From positions 62,001-126,000 of the forward strand of contig NZ_JAGTXB010000006.1 in NCBI RefSeq assembly GCF_018224885.1: a stretch of 64,000 nucleotides of DNA, written 5' to 3'. The notes below the pieces were generated by a model. That model saw only the letters and a list, made by a program, of their open reading frames with translations, was not told where the DNA came from and searched no databases. The stretch's first letter is position 1. Each line of letters starts with the position of its first letter. Positions 34,496 to 43,078 of the stretch are shown piece by piece. This stretch comes from Chitinophaga hostae. GTDB lineage: Bacteria > Bacteroidota > Bacteroidia > Chitinophagales > Chitinophagaceae. Both the position numbers and the translations under genes were made by a program.

Positions 34496-36214
34496 ATGAT
34501 GTACGACATCTTACAACTGAACGACATGCTCGTTCCTGAGCTGCTTGATATTGCAGAGAAACTGGACGTTCCCAACGCGAAAAAACTGAACAAACAGGAC
34601 CTCATCTACAAAATTCTTGATAAACAAGCCGTATTAGCCTCAGAAGATAACCAAGCCAACGGAGACGAAAAGAAAGCACGTAAACGCAAACCTGTAAAGA
34701 AAGACGAAGCTAACCACGCTGCTGAAGAACCTGCTCACGCTGAAGAAAAACCAGCTGCTAAAAAAACGGCTGCAAAGAAAACTACCGGTAACAAATCAAA
34801 AGATCATGACGCGGATGAAGCACCGGTAACTTCTGCAAAACCTAAGATAAAAGATTTTGAAATAGACCTGGATAGCATCCCTTCCCTGACTTTCGATGAT
34901 GATGATGATATCATCATTCCATCTTTTACAGAAGATGAAGAAGCAGCAGAAGAGGAAGAAGAAGAAGTGGTAACAATACCTCCGGCGGAAGAAGAACTGG
35001 ACGAGGACGATTTCGTGGTACCAGGTGAAATTCCTGTAATACCCGCTGCCCAGAAGAACCGCTTCCCAAGCAAGAAAGAACCAGTTTTCAATATAGAATT
35101 TGATGGTGTAATTGTAAGTGAAGGCGTGCTGGAAATGATGCCCGATGGCTACGGTTTCCTCCGCTCTTCCGACTATAACTACCTCAGCTCCCCGGATGAT
35201 ATTTATGTATCTCCATCGCAGATAAAACTGTTCGGGCTTAAAACCGGTGATACCGTGAAAGGCTCTGTACGTCCACCTAAAGAAGGAGAGAAGTACTTTG
35301 CACTGCTGAAAGTAGAAACCATTAATAACAAGTCACCGGAAGAAGTACGCGACCGTGTACCTTTCGATTACCTGACACCACTGTTTCCTTTCGAGAAACT
35401 GAGATTAACCACCACTTCCAATAACTACTCTACGCGTATCATGGATATGTTTACGCCTATCGGTAAGGGACAGCGCGGACTGATTGTTGCGCAACCCAAG
35501 GTAGGTAAAACCATGTTGCTGAAAGAAGTAGCTAACGCGATTGCTACCAACCATCCTGAAATTTACCTGATGGTAGTACTGATCGATGAGCGCCCGGAAG
35601 AGGTAACAGATATGGAGCGCAGTGTAAAGGCAGAAGTGATCGCCTCCACTTTTGACGAACCGGCAGAAAAACACGTGAAAGTATCTGCTATCGCGTTGCA
35701 GAAAGCAAAACGCCTGGTAGAATGTGGTCATGATGTAGTGATCCTGCTGGATTCCATCACCCGTTTGGCAAGAGCACACAATACCGTGGCGCCTGCATCC
35801 GGTAAGGTATTGAGCGGTGGTGTGGAAGCTAACGCCATGCAGAAACCTAAACAATTCTTTGGTGCGGCACGTAAAATAGAACACGGTGGTTCATTAACCA
35901 TCCTGGCTACCGCATTGATCGATACCGGTTCTAAAATGGACGAGGTGATCTTTGAAGAATTTAAAGGTACCGGTAACATGGAACTGTTGCTGGATCGTAA
36001 ACTGGCTAACAAACGTATCTTCCCGGCGATCGATGTTTCTGCATCTTCTACCCGTCGTGATGACCTGTTGCTGGATAAAGATTCACTCAAACGTATCCAC
36101 ATCCTGCGTAACCACCTGGGCGATATGAACACAGATGAGTCCATGCACTTCATGCTGCAACATATGCGTGGTACTAAAAACAATGAAGAATTCCTGATCT
36201 CTATGAATAGTTAG
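34496..36214 (+). CDS. rho: Transcription termination factor Rho with a long acidic/basic insertion
   Basis: The start at 34496 ([20 protein letters not shown]) gives 572 aa; a TTG at 34484 is less likely. After the Rho N-terminal domain (about 1-45) comes a long low-complexity stretch (about 50-190). It is first Lys/Ala-rich, then strongly acidic with runs of Asp and Glu. The RNA-binding cold-shock domain ([20 protein letters not shown]) and the RecA-type ATPase follow, with P-loop [10 protein letters not shown], Walker [15 protein letters not shown] and the Q/R-loop regions intact. E. coli Rho is 419 aa, so the extra length is the insertion. Disordered insertions of this kind are known in Bacteroidota Rho and have been linked to phase separation in Bacteroides. 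A strong terminator follows. Confidence 0.97.
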   Translation: MMYDILQLNDMLVPELLDIAEKLDVPNAKKLNKQDLIYKILDKQAVLASEDNQANGDEKKARKRKPVKKDEANHAAEEPAHAEEKPAAKKTAAKKTTGNKSKDHDADEAPVTSAKPKIKDFEIDLDSIPSLTFDDDDDIIIPSFTEDEEAAEEEEEEVVTIPPAEEELDEDDFVVPGEIPVIPAAQKNRFPSKKEPVFNIEFDGVIVSEGVLEMMPDGYGFLRSSDYNYLSSPDDIYVSPSQIKLFGLKTGDTVKGSVRPPKEGEKYFALLKVETINNKSPEEVRDRVPFDYLTPLFPFEKLRLTTTSNNYSTRIMDMFTPIGKGQRGLIVAQPKVGKTMLLKEVANAIATNHPEIYLMVVLIDERPEEVTDMERSVKAEVIASTFDEPAEKHVKVSAIALQKAKRLVECGHDVVILLDSITRLARAHNTVAPASGKVLSGGVEANAMQKPKQFFGAARKIEHGGSLTILATALIDTGSKMDEVIFEEFKGTGNMELLLDRKLANKRIFPAIDVSASSTRRDDLLLDKDSLKRIHILRNHLGDMNTDESMHFMLQHMRGTKNNEEFLISMNS

Positions 36215-36233
36215 GATCGGTTACATTATAATG

Positions 36234-36268
36234 AAAAGCCGTTACGGATATCCGTAACGGCTTTTTTT
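36234..36268 (+). terminator. Intrinsic terminator of rho
   Basis: A perfect palindrome, AAAAGCCGTTACGGATA and its complement, is followed by seven T residues, 20 nt after the rho stop codon. It may also terminate the small lipoprotein gene transcribed from the other strand. Confidence 0.9.
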
Positions 36269-36280
36269 ATTTTATGATGT

Positions 36281-36457
36281 TTAGTACTGTTTTTTCTGCT
36301 GCCCCGGCGCAAAAGGTTTGGCGGATTTAGTACCATATATTTTTTTCTGTTGCCCCGGTGGTAAACCATGGGGATTGCCGGCTGGCTGAGTGGTTACACA
36401 GCTGCTGTAAATAATGGCCGCTGAAAAAAATGACAACAGCATTTTTAGTGTTCGCAT
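36281..36457 (-). CDS. 58-aa small lipoprotein with duplicated PGQQKK motif
   Basis: Reading the minus strand from the ATG at 36455-36457 gives 58 codons and a TAA stop. The N-terminus MRTLKMLLSFFSAAIIYSSC is a clear lipoprotein signal with the lipobox cysteine at residue 20. The mature part is short, proline/glycine/lysine-rich, and contains PPGQQKKIYGTKSAKPF and then APGQQKKQY, an internal repeat. It should be lipidated and attached to a membrane. Comparable short PPG-K-rich lipoproteins are frequent in Bacteroidota, with no known role. It sits between rho and the beta-barrel gene, both of which have their own terminators. Confidence 0.75.
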   Translation of the reverse strand: MRTLKMLLSFFSAAIIYSSCVTTQPAGNPHGLPPGQQKKIYGTKSAKPFAPGQQKKQY

Positions 36458-36487
36458 GACAGGTTATTTTTATTACACCTTAAAAAA

Positions 36488-36522
36488 GCAAAAATCCCGC
36501 CACAGTAATACCGTGACGGGAC
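36488..36522 (-). terminator. Intrinsic terminator of the beta-barrel gene
   Basis: On the minus strand TCCCGTCACGG pairs with CTGTGGCGGGA around a short loop and is followed by TTTTT. It lies about 50 nt after the stop codon at 36575. Confidence 0.8.
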
Positions 36523-36574
36523 TATCCAATCTATTTAACCTTATAACTATCTTACATAAAACATCATCAGATGC

Positions 36575-37180
36575 TTAGAATATCCAGTTTACTCCCAGGG
36601 AGAATTCTTTAGGGAAGTTAAAATCAAAGCTGCTGGTGTTTGTTTTAACACCGGTTGCTTCCAGTTTATTCTGGTTGTAGCCATAAGATAAACCACCAAA
36701 CGCACCTTCGATCATGAAATGTTTGGTAACAAAGTAAGTGATACCAGGTAATACATTCACTTCAAAACCGTTTACAGTGTTGGTTTTAGTACCCTCCACC
36801 TTGGTGTTACCGAAGTGGTATCCAGCGTTGGCTTCGGCGAAGAACGCGAATTTGCTTTCGCCGATCATGTGGTAGTTACGAACAAATAAACCCGGAGTGA
36901 TGTCCAGCGTTTTGGTCTTAATGTCTGCAATGGTTTTGTGGGAACCAAATTCCGATTTTGCAAAGATACCAACTACCCAGTTTTGATTCAATGCCACGCC
37001 TACTTTGGGGCTGATGCCAAATTTCGTTTCTGAGTCTTTTTTGTCAGCGTCTTTTACTTTTGAAGTAGTAGTAGAAACATTCAGATTACCACCTAAAATT
37101 ACATCGCCTTTCGAAAACTGAGCCTTTGCTACTTGTGTGCCGAACAGTGCTACTGCGGCCAATACAATCAACTTTTTCAT
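36575..37180 (-). CDS. Outer-membrane beta-barrel protein
   Basis: This 201-aa protein has a signal peptide (MKKLIVLAAVALFGTQVAKA, cleaved before QFSKG). Alternating-hydrophobicity strands typical of small OmpW/OprF-like porins follow: GDVILGGNLNVST, FGISPKVGVALNQNWVVGIF, KFAFFAEANAGYHFG and a final strand EFSLGVNWIF ending in the C-terminal aromatic residue. It presumably forms an eight- to ten-stranded barrel. The function is not known. It has its own terminator and follows the TetR gene on the same strand (64-nt gap). Confidence 0.85.
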   Translation of the reverse strand: MKKLIVLAAVALFGTQVAKAQFSKGDVILGGNLNVSTTTSKVKDADKKDSETKFGISPKVGVALNQNWVVGIFAKSEFGSHKTIADIKTKTLDITPGLFVRNYHMIGESKFAFFAEANAGYHFGNTKVEGTKTNTVNGFEVNVLPGITYFVTKHFMIEGAFGGLSYGYNQNKLEATGVKTNTSSFDFNFPKEFSLGVNWIF

Positions 37181-37244
37181 CTGTCGTTAAATTTAAATAT
37201 TCATTAAAACTATTCCTGTGTGCTTTGATTCTTCTACATACTGT

Positions 37245-37880
37245 CTAGCAATCCTGGTTGATGTTTGGTCGATATCTTAACCCATTAAAAAAAATGGTTA
37301 AAACGTGTTTCTCGCGGGCCATAAAGCATTTCAAGGCATTACGGTCGTGAGGATCGAAACCCGCCGCCTGCCATTTGCACCATATTACCCATAAACCGAA
37401 TAATACATTTACCAATAGCTGCGCCGTGAGCTCCGTATCTGTATCTTCATGAAGCTCGCCGCTTTCCACTCCCTTGGAAATGGTGGCGGAAAGGAAAGAA
37501 ATTTCTACCTGCTGCAATAACTCAATCGTTTGCCGCATCAGGCTGGAAGGAACATCCTTGATCCATTCGTTTACACCAAACAGAAAATGATATTCCAGCA
37601 GCATTCTTTCCTTCAGCTCCAGGTAGCGATCCATGATAGCGGTGGTAGACGGGGCTGATTCCACATATGCGGACATATCGAGGAAACAATCGGCTATCAT
37701 ACGCTCCACTACCGCTACGTAGATGGATTCTTTATCTGAAAAATAATAATACAAAGAGCCTTTCGAAATTTCCAGGTCCCTGGCTATTTCTTCCATGGTA
37801 GTTTTAGACAGGCCGAACCGCTTGAAGCGCTTTAATGCCGCTTCCAGAATCATAGTTCGTTTCTGGTCCTGTTCTGCCAT
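37245..37880 (-). CDS. TetR/AcrR-family transcriptional regulator
   Basis: This 211-aa protein has an N-terminal DNA-binding helix-turn-helix (TTMEEIARDLEISKGSLYYYFSDKESIYV, about residues 25-53, shown here only as landmarks TTMEEIARDL and SKGSLYYYFSDKESIY). A helical ligand-binding domain follows. No ligand can be predicted. Inverted repeats just upstream (37893-37936) could be its operator, implying autorepression. It may also control the beta-barrel gene that follows. Confidence 0.9.
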   Translation of the reverse strand: MAEQDQKRTMILEAALKRFKRFGLSKTTMEEIARDLEISKGSLYYYFSDKESIYVAVVERMIADCFLDMSAYVESAPSTTAIMDRYLELKERMLLEYHFLFGVNEWIKDVPSSLMRQTIELLQQVEISFLSATISKGVESGELHEDTDTELTAQLLVNVLFGLWVIWCKWQAAGFDPHDRNALKCFMAREKHVLTIFFNGLRYRPNINQDC

Positions 37881-37892
37881 TTGCCTATAGTT

Positions 37893-37936
37893 GCAAACGA
37901 AACTGACTGTTTGACTATTTCGTTTTGCGGGTCAAA
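37893..37936. promoter_or_regulatory. Candidate operator upstream of the TetR gene
   Basis: Two overlapping inverted repeats are visible: GCAAACGAAA (37893) with TTTCGTTTTGC (37918), and TTTGAC (37910) with GTCAAA (37931). They begin 13 nt before the TetR start codon, the usual place for a TetR operator. Binding is inferred from position only. Confidence 0.45.
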
Positions 37937-38004
37937 TGTACGACCAAAACTTATTCCACCAAATTTTTTTGTTAAGAAATTGTTACGTATCCTTCGCGGA
38001 AGAT

Positions 38005-38757
38005 TTATTTGCGCGCCATTTTAGCTACCAGGTCCCGTTGTCTTCTTTCTGTGATATCGAGCACCACACCGCTTTTCAAAACTACCTTGCCGGCCGCGGA
38101 ATCGAGGTGCGCAATGTTGGAGAGCTGTATCATCTGGCTGTTATTGATCTGGTAGAAACGCAGGGAACCGAAAAGGTCTGCATAGTACCGGAAAGGCAGC
38201 AGCGCAGCCACCGGCCCCCCGGAACTTAAATGAAACAGGCAGTTATCGCTGCTGGCTTCCAGGTATTCGATAGCAGGTATATTAATAGTATATGCCTCGC
38301 CGTTAGTAGCCTGGATAAGCAGCTTCCAGGAGGAAGGCTTGCTGTGGTTAAAGTTTTCCAACAGCACATGATACCGGTCTTTATTGGTGCCGGTACTGAT
38401 TCGTTCAGCCACTAACGTTACCGCCTGCAATAAGCTTTCTTTATCAATGGGTTTCAATATCAGCTCTACATCGCTGAAGCGTATTACATGCAGGAACTTT
38501 TTTTCAAATGCGGTTACAAATACAGCTTCAAAAGGAATATCCGGCATTGTGCCGGCCAATACGTCAAACCCGGTGCCATCCGGCATTTCGAGGTCCAGAA
38601 ATACCAGTTCGGGGCGGTGTTTCTTTATTTTTTCAACGCCGTCCCTGCAGTCCGATGCAGTATCGGCGATAGTGATTTCGGGGCAATATTTTTCCAGCAT
38701 TAACGCAATAATGTCCCGGCTGTTTCGCTCATCATCTATTATAATAGCCTTTATCAT
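38005..38757 (-). CDS. LytTR-family response regulator
   Basis: This 250-aa protein has an N-terminal receiver (IIDDERNSRDI, phospho-acceptor in LVFLDLEMPDGTG, conserved lysine in ELILKPIDKES) and a C-terminal LytTR DNA-binding domain. The latter has the typical AIEYLEASSDNCLFHLSSG opening and the FYQINNSQMIQLSNIAHLDS core. It lies 25 nt downstream of a 7TM-DISM kinase gene, its evident partner. Together they resemble LytS/LytR- or YehU/YehT-type systems. Confidence 0.94.
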   Translation of the reverse strand: MIKAIIIDDERNSRDIIALMLEKYCPEITIADTASDCRDGVEKIKKHRPELVFLDLEMPDGTGFDVLAGTMPDIPFEAVFVTAFEKKFLHVIRFSDVELILKPIDKESLLQAVTLVAERISTGTNKDRYHVLLENFNHSKPSSWKLLIQATNGEAYTINIPAIEYLEASSDNCLFHLSSGGPVAALLPFRYYADLFGSLRFYQINNSQMIQLSNIAHLDSAAGKVVLKSGVVLDITERRQRDLVAKMARK

Positions 38758-38782
38758 AAAATAACATTAACGGATACACTAA

Positions 38783-40867
38783 TTATAACTGGGGGATCAG
38801 TATTTTAACAATCGTGCCGCTATCTGATTCATCTTCCGATGACCTGTCTATAATCTCTATATGGATTTCAGTATTATACATTTTGTTTAATAACTCAGCG
38901 CGGTTCTGGCTTATTTCCATACCAGACGACTGATGATGTTTGGGAAGCATCCGCAGCGATTTGGAACGGGCAATGCCGATTCCGTTATCCGCAATCACAC
39001 ATTCCAGCATATCGGCAGCCACCTGGTTAAAGTAAATGGAAAGCTGGCCGGTAGGCTGTTGGGGGTTGGTCATACCATGTTTTACGGCATTTTCCACATA
39101 TGGTTGCAACAGCATTGCCGGAATCTCCAGTTCGGCGGTGGCTATCACAGGATCTACCACTATTTCATATTCCATCCTGTTCTCAAAACGCATTTTTTCC
39201 AGGCCCAGGTAGGTATTCAGGTAAGTGATTTCATCTGCCAGCGATATAAAATTACGACGGGAGAAATCCAATGTTTTGCGGATCAGGTAAGAAAAGTCGG
39301 AGAGATACTTTTGCGCATATTCATAATCCCGCTGCATTACAAACAACTGGATAGAGTTCAGGCAGTTGAATATGAAATGGGGATTTATTTGTGCGCGTAT
39401 AGCCTTCAGTTCAATTTCTGTCAGCTTCTTATCGTATTCCGTTTCCAGTTGTTTTTTCCGCTGTTCTTCCAGCTCCTGTTTTTTGCGGAGAATTTCGGTG
39501 GTCTGCTCTTTCACCAGTTCTTCCAGTTGTTCGTTCAGCTTACGTTGCAGCTCTTTGTTCTTGTTCAGCTGTTTGATGAGCAGCTCCTGTGTGCGGGTGC
39601 GTTCCAGGTGCACCAGTTTGTTACGGTAACTTAACCCCGCCAGGAAAAACATAGCCTGCAGCAATACACCGCCTATCAGCAGCATGGTAGGTGCTGCCAG
39701 CTCTCCCAGGGCGCTGAGCAGCCCAAGTGGCCATACGTGCATCAAAAAAGAACCCAGGCAGGCCAGGTATAAACACACCGAGCCATACAGGAAAAACCGC
39801 ACCAACGGGTGGTGCCGCGACCGCCGGGCCAGCGCTACAAACACCGCCAGCAGTGGCACCAGTGTTACAAAATATACATAACTATAGATAATGGTCGGTA
39901 AATGGTATTGCTCTTCAGCAATACAGTACATACACAATATAATAAGGCCGCCCACTACCGCTGACACCCAGGTGAACACCCGCTCCATCAACGGATAGCG
40001 CTCGGTCAGGTTGAGAAAAGTATTCCCAAACAGCAGGTACATCAGGTAAAAACAAAAAAGTAGTCCCGGAATGTCCCAGTAATATTTCAGCATCGGCCAC
40101 TGATGAAAAAACGATAACTGGTACGGCTTGCTTTCCAGTCTTAACGCAAAAAACAGGATCAGCCCCAGCACATATACGGCAAAATAGATGTAGGACCTGT
40201 CTGGTAACTGTATATAATTGATAATGGAAATGCTGAAGAAAACCAGCAGCATCCCGAGCAGCACCAGTATAATCACAGCCTCTTTGCGGTAAATATCCAG
40301 CTGCTGATCCCTGAACACCGCATAGGATTCTTTGCTGAAAAGCGTTGGCATCAGGGCATTTTCATTATACGATTTGTTGATGATATGCAGGTAAAACGTA
40401 CGGATCTGACCAGCGGGTACCGCTACATTAAAGGCATAATGGTTCCATCGCTCCACACCGCCATCGTCGAGCATCAGACCGGTTTGCATCAGCAGCTCCG
40501 GGGTATCGCCTGGCGACTGCATGTACCAGTACATATAGTCGTGCCAGCCGGAAAACAACTGGCAGGAAAGCGGCTTATTGCTTTGATTTTTGACGGTAAG
40601 TCGCAGCCAGCAATTATTTACCCTTCCATTGTTTTTGGGGTAATTATGAAAAAGCTTGTCTTCATGAATAAAAGAGCGCCGGCTTACCTCTGTCACGGTA
40701 AGATGCTGATCATCGTCTGAAAGCGTGTTGATATAAGGGCGCAGATCCATATTCGCCGGTGCGAATGCGGTATCTGCTATCAGTGTATCTACTGGGTTAC
40801 GATCCGTGTTGGCAAAGGATTCTGCAGTGTAACAGTACAACAGCAGCATTAGAAGAATGCGCTTCAC
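38783..40867 (-). CDS. 7TM-DISM sensor histidine kinase of the LytS type
   Basis: This 694-aa protein has a signal peptide, an extracellular DISM-type beta-sandwich (about 30-180; NNCWLRLTVKNQSNKPLSC-like strands) and seven membrane helices (about 190-410). A coiled coil rich in Glu, Lys and Gln (about 415-485) leads to a His_kinase domain with the phospho-histidine in AQINPHFIFNCLNSIQ and an HATPase domain (VENAVKHGM, DNGIGIA). The DISM domain suggests sensing of a carbohydrate or another small ligand. It is directly upstream of the LytTR regulator gene. Confidence 0.94.
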   Translation of the reverse strand: MKRILLMLLLYCYTAESFANTDRNPVDTLIADTAFAPANMDLRPYINTLSDDDQHLTVTEVSRRSFIHEDKLFHNYPKNNGRVNNCWLRLTVKNQSNKPLSCQLFSGWHDYMYWYMQSPGDTPELLMQTGLMLDDGGVERWNHYAFNVAVPAGQIRTFYLHIINKSYNENALMPTLFSKESYAVFRDQQLDIYRKEAVIILVLLGMLLVFFSISIINYIQLPDRSYIYFAVYVLGLILFFALRLESKPYQLSFFHQWPMLKYYWDIPGLLFCFYLMYLLFGNTFLNLTERYPLMERVFTWVSAVVGGLIILCMYCIAEEQYHLPTIIYSYVYFVTLVPLLAVFVALARRSRHHPLVRFFLYGSVCLYLACLGSFLMHVWPLGLLSALGELAAPTMLLIGGVLLQAMFFLAGLSYRNKLVHLERTRTQELLIKQLNKNKELQRKLNEQLEELVKEQTTEILRKKQELEEQRKKQLETEYDKKLTEIELKAIRAQINPHFIFNCLNSIQLFVMQRDYEYAQKYLSDFSYLIRKTLDFSRRNFISLADEITYLNTYLGLEKMRFENRMEYEIVVDPVIATAELEIPAMLLQPYVENAVKHGMTNPQQPTGQLSIYFNQVAADMLECVIADNGIGIARSKSLRMLPKHHQSSGMEISQNRAELLNKMYNTEIHIEIIDRSSEDESDSGTIVKILIPQL

Positions 40868-40887
40868 AAAGAGTTTTATAAGTTTGG

Positions 40888-41118
40888 TTATAACAATTTA
40901 TCAATAGCTTTTGCCATTGCCTCATCCCTGGCAGTAATGATATCTCCTGCATCGTGCGAGCTGAGATATATTTCTACTTTATTGTAAACATTACTCCAGT
41001 TGGGGTGATGATCCATTTTTTCCGCGACCAATGCAACTTTTGTCATAAACGCAAAAGCATCCCGAAAATCTTTGAATTCAAATGCCCGGTAAAGCTGTTT
41101 GTTTTTTTCTTCCCACAT
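40888..41118 (-). CDS. Pterin-4a-carbinolamine dehydratase
   Basis: This 76-aa protein carries the family core [20 protein letters not shown] followed by [23 protein letters not shown], with the active-site histidine pair HH and the later His. It recycles 4a-hydroxytetrahydropterin, for example after aromatic amino-acid hydroxylation. It is shorter than most bacterial members (about 95-110 aa), having lost part of the N-terminal strand region. It lies 20 nt upstream of the sensor-kinase gene on the same strand. Confidence 0.9.
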   Translation of the reverse strand: MWEEKNKQLYRAFEFKDFRDAFAFMTKVALVAEKMDHHPNWSNVYNKVEIYLSSHDAGDIITARDEAMAKAIDKLL

Positions 41119-41204
41119 AAAATAACAGGGATTTTAAAAATGTAAAACTGGGGTCTGTCACGGAATCTGGTTAAATTATTATGCGCCGGTGTGTAGTGCC
41201 TATC

Positions 41205-41648
41205 TTAAAAAATAAGGTTCATCTTGTTCCTGATCTCTCTGATATCCAGTAAAGATACTAATTGTACAAGCGGAACAAGTCGTAATTCTTCCAATAATTT
41301 TTTTACGTCGTTGGGCTGATAGTAATCTCCTTTGATCATCCACAGAAAATCAATCTGTTTTAGCTCTGATAGCAGGAATTCTGCCTGACAATGATTATTA
41401 TAAATATAATGCGCCACTGAATTAGTGGGTTCATGAAACTCAAATATAGGGAAATGGAAGGACCTGGTTTTTTTGGAAAGCGTAATTTCCAGCTGATTGT
41501 TCACCCGGAAGTTGGTATGCAGTTGGCGGTTAATATGCCAGCACAGCTGGTAATCGCGGCTTGAAGAAGCGATACCGATCAGATGGGTATTCTCAAAGAA
41601 ATCCTCCACCAATTGGTCCTGGTCCAGCTTTAACTTGAGTATTGTCAT
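41205..41648 (-). CDS. IPExxxVDY-like family protein
   Basis: This 147-aa protein matches the Bacteroidota family named for the IPExxxVDY motif. The opening LKLKLDQDQLVEDFFENTHLIGI and the segment LSELKQIDFLWMIKGDY (the motif position, here SELKQIDF) fit that family. The function is unknown. It has no signal peptide or membrane segment. The gene lies between the alkyltransferase-like gene and pterin dehydratase on the same strand, with gaps of 42 and 86 nt. Confidence 0.75.
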   Translation of the reverse strand: MTILKLKLDQDQLVEDFFENTHLIGIASSSRDYQLCWHINRQLHTNFRVNNQLEITLSKKTRSFHFPIFEFHEPTNSVAHYIYNNHCQAEFLLSELKQIDFLWMIKGDYYQPNDVKKLLEELRLVPLVQLVSLLDIREIRNKMNLIF

Positions 41649-41690
41649 ATAGAAAAGTAACGCTTCATCCTGCCCGGATGTTGAAAAAAA

Positions 41691-42122
41691 TTATCCTTTC
41701 TTCTTAATGCTCTTTTTGGAAGAAGGTTGTCCCGGGTCCCAAAATACGGTTTTAAAGTTTTGAATCTTATCTTCTTTTACAACCACGCCCTCCTGTTCCA
41801 ATAATTCCTTCATCAGGGTGGGGGTGGCAAAGTGGCTGGCGCCGCTAAGTTCGCCTTTGCTGTTTACCACCCGGTGTGCAGGTACGGCCGGTTTGGCGCT
41901 GCCGGCGGCATTCATGGCCCAGCCCACCATGCGGCCGGTGAGCTTTAGCCCGGAAGCATCTGCTATAGCGCCATAAGAAGTGACCCGCCCACGTGGTATG
42001 GTGCGGGCGATTTTAAATACGGTGTCGAAAAAGGAAACCTTTTTACCGGTTTCCGTTGTTTTTTCCTTCTTCCCTGCGCTGGGCAAGGAGGGAAGATCTT
42101 TTGGGTTCAGGTACTTTTTCAT
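41691..42122 (-). CDS. Alkyltransferase-like protein (MGMT homologue lacking the active-site cysteine)
   Basis: From the ATG at 42122 this is 143 aa. The O6-methylguanine-DNA methyltransferase fold is clear (VFKIARTIPRGRVTSYGAIA, RMVGWAMNAAGS, and HRVVNSKGELSG). The acceptor motif PCHRV reads PAHRV here, so the alkyl-accepting cysteine is alanine. Such alkyltransferase-like proteins bind O6-alkylguanine and hand it to nucleotide excision repair instead of repairing it directly. The C-terminus is lysine-rich. The first 80 nt overlap the DUF5522 gene in another frame. Confidence 0.9.
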   Translation of the reverse strand: MKKYLNPKDLPSLPSAGKKEKTTETGKKVSFFDTVFKIARTIPRGRVTSYGAIADASGLKLTGRMVGWAMNAAGSAKPAVPAHRVVNSKGELSGASHFATPTLMKELLEQEGVVVKEDKIQNFKTVFWDPGQPSSKKSIKKKG

Positions 42123-42252
42123 AATCAAACGGACAATGTTTACAGCCGTTACCGCAGCAAAAGCCCCGGTCGAGGTGGAATTTTTCGGTAAATACCATAT
42201 AGCCCTGGGCGTTATAGTAAAAATCAATCTTCTCCACCAACGGTTGCTTCAT
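42043..42252 (-). CDS. DUF5522 small cysteine-containing protein
   Basis: This 69-aa protein has the DUF5522 core: DFYYNAQGYMVFTEKFHLDR, then GFCCGNGCKHCPFDYEKVP. Four cysteines in the CCxxxCxxC arrangement could bind a metal. The function is unknown. It overlaps the end of trmB by 29 nt and the start of the alkyltransferase-like gene by 80 nt, a compact translationally coupled arrangement. Confidence 0.9.
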   Translation of the reverse strand: MKQPLVEKIDFYYNAQGYMVFTEKFHLDRGFCCGNGCKHCPFDYEKVPEPKRSSLLAQRREEGKNNGNR

Positions 42253-42931
42253 CTGACGGCAGTTTTATGGTTTGCCAGTTCAGCGGTGTAGCCGGCAATT
42301 GAAATTTCAGGTAACGGATTGTTCTGCCATCTGCCAGGTGCATACCTTCATAATAGGTCTGGATCTTCAGCAGGGGCGGAACTTCCGGTAAAGCGTAAAC
42401 GTCAGGAATATCTTCTATCAGGGTACATCCCGCAGCAGCAATCACTTCCTGTGTAAAGGCATAGAGCTGGGGAGAGTCTGTTTTCAGGTTGATGGTAGCT
42501 CCCGGCGCCAGCAATGGCTGGAATAATTGCAGGAACTTCGGATGTGTCAGTCGCTTCTTTGACTTGGAATTGCGTAGGAACGGGTCCGGAAAGGTGATCC
42601 AGATATCTTTGATCTCGCCGGGCGCAAAGTAGTTATTGAGTTTATCTATCTGTGTCCTTAGGAACCCGGCATTGGTCAGTGGTTCTTCCAGGGCAGTTTT
42701 GGCGCCTCTCCAGATACGGTTGCCCTTGAGGTCCACGCCTAAAAAGTTCTGGTCGGGGAATAGCCTGGCCATACCCAGTGTATAATCTCCTTTTCCACAG
42801 GCCAGCTCCAATGTAACCGGGTGGCTGTTTTTGAAGAATTCATTCCATTTTCCCTGCATGCCTTCCGGGTATATCAATACGTTGGGGAAGGTTTCGATTT
42901 CAGCAAATCGTTCTAATTTTTTTTGTCCCAT
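42224..42931 (-). CDS. trmB: tRNA (guanine-N7-)-methyltransferase
   Basis: From the ATG at 42931 this is 235 aa. A longer frame exists upstream, but it runs through the palindromic repeat at 42951-43077 and is not credible as protein. The SAM-binding motif is TLELACGKGDYTLGMA, followed by FLGVDLKGNRIWRGA, DIWITFPDPF and the C-terminal strand TYYEGMHLADGRTIRYLKF. It forms m7G46 in tRNA variable loops using S-adenosylmethionine. It is the first gene of the minus-strand run that includes DUF5522 and the alkyltransferase-like protein. Confidence 0.94.
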   Translation of the reverse strand: MGQKKLERFAEIETFPNVLIYPEGMQGKWNEFFKNSHPVTLELACGKGDYTLGMARLFPDQNFLGVDLKGNRIWRGAKTALEEPLTNAGFLRTQIDKLNNYFAPGEIKDIWITFPDPFLRNSKSKKRLTHPKFLQLFQPLLAPGATINLKTDSPQLYAFTQEVIAAAGCTLIEDIPDVYALPEVPPLLKIQTYYEGMHLADGRTIRYLKFQLPATPLNWQTIKLPSDEATVGGED

Positions 42932-42950
42932 TTGCGGCAAAAATAAGAAA

Positions 42951-43077
42951 AAGCAGAAAGCTGAAGGCGGAAAGCAAAAAGCTATTGACACGATTGGCAG
43001 TAAGATATTAAATAATATCTGTTCACTTTGATCAATCGTCTCAATAGCTTTTTGCTTTCCGCCTTCAGCTTTTTGCT
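42951..43077. repeat. Long inverted repeat upstream of trmB
   Basis: Arms at 42951-42996 and 43033-43077 are complementary with two to three mismatches. The loop itself contains AGATATT-AAAT-AATATCT. The arms share GGAAAGCAAAAAGCTATTGA with the repeat at 11743-11854 (there GCTAAAGCAAAAAGCTATTGA). It sits between the tRNA-like RNA gene and trmB. Confidence 0.85.
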
Positions 43078-43078
43078 C

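Noticed and set aside
39366..39629. Ser/Cys-rich 87-codon frame on the plus strand
   Set aside because: It is antisense to the coiled coil of the sensor kinase; its composition is what Glu/Lys/Gln-rich codons give on the opposite strand.
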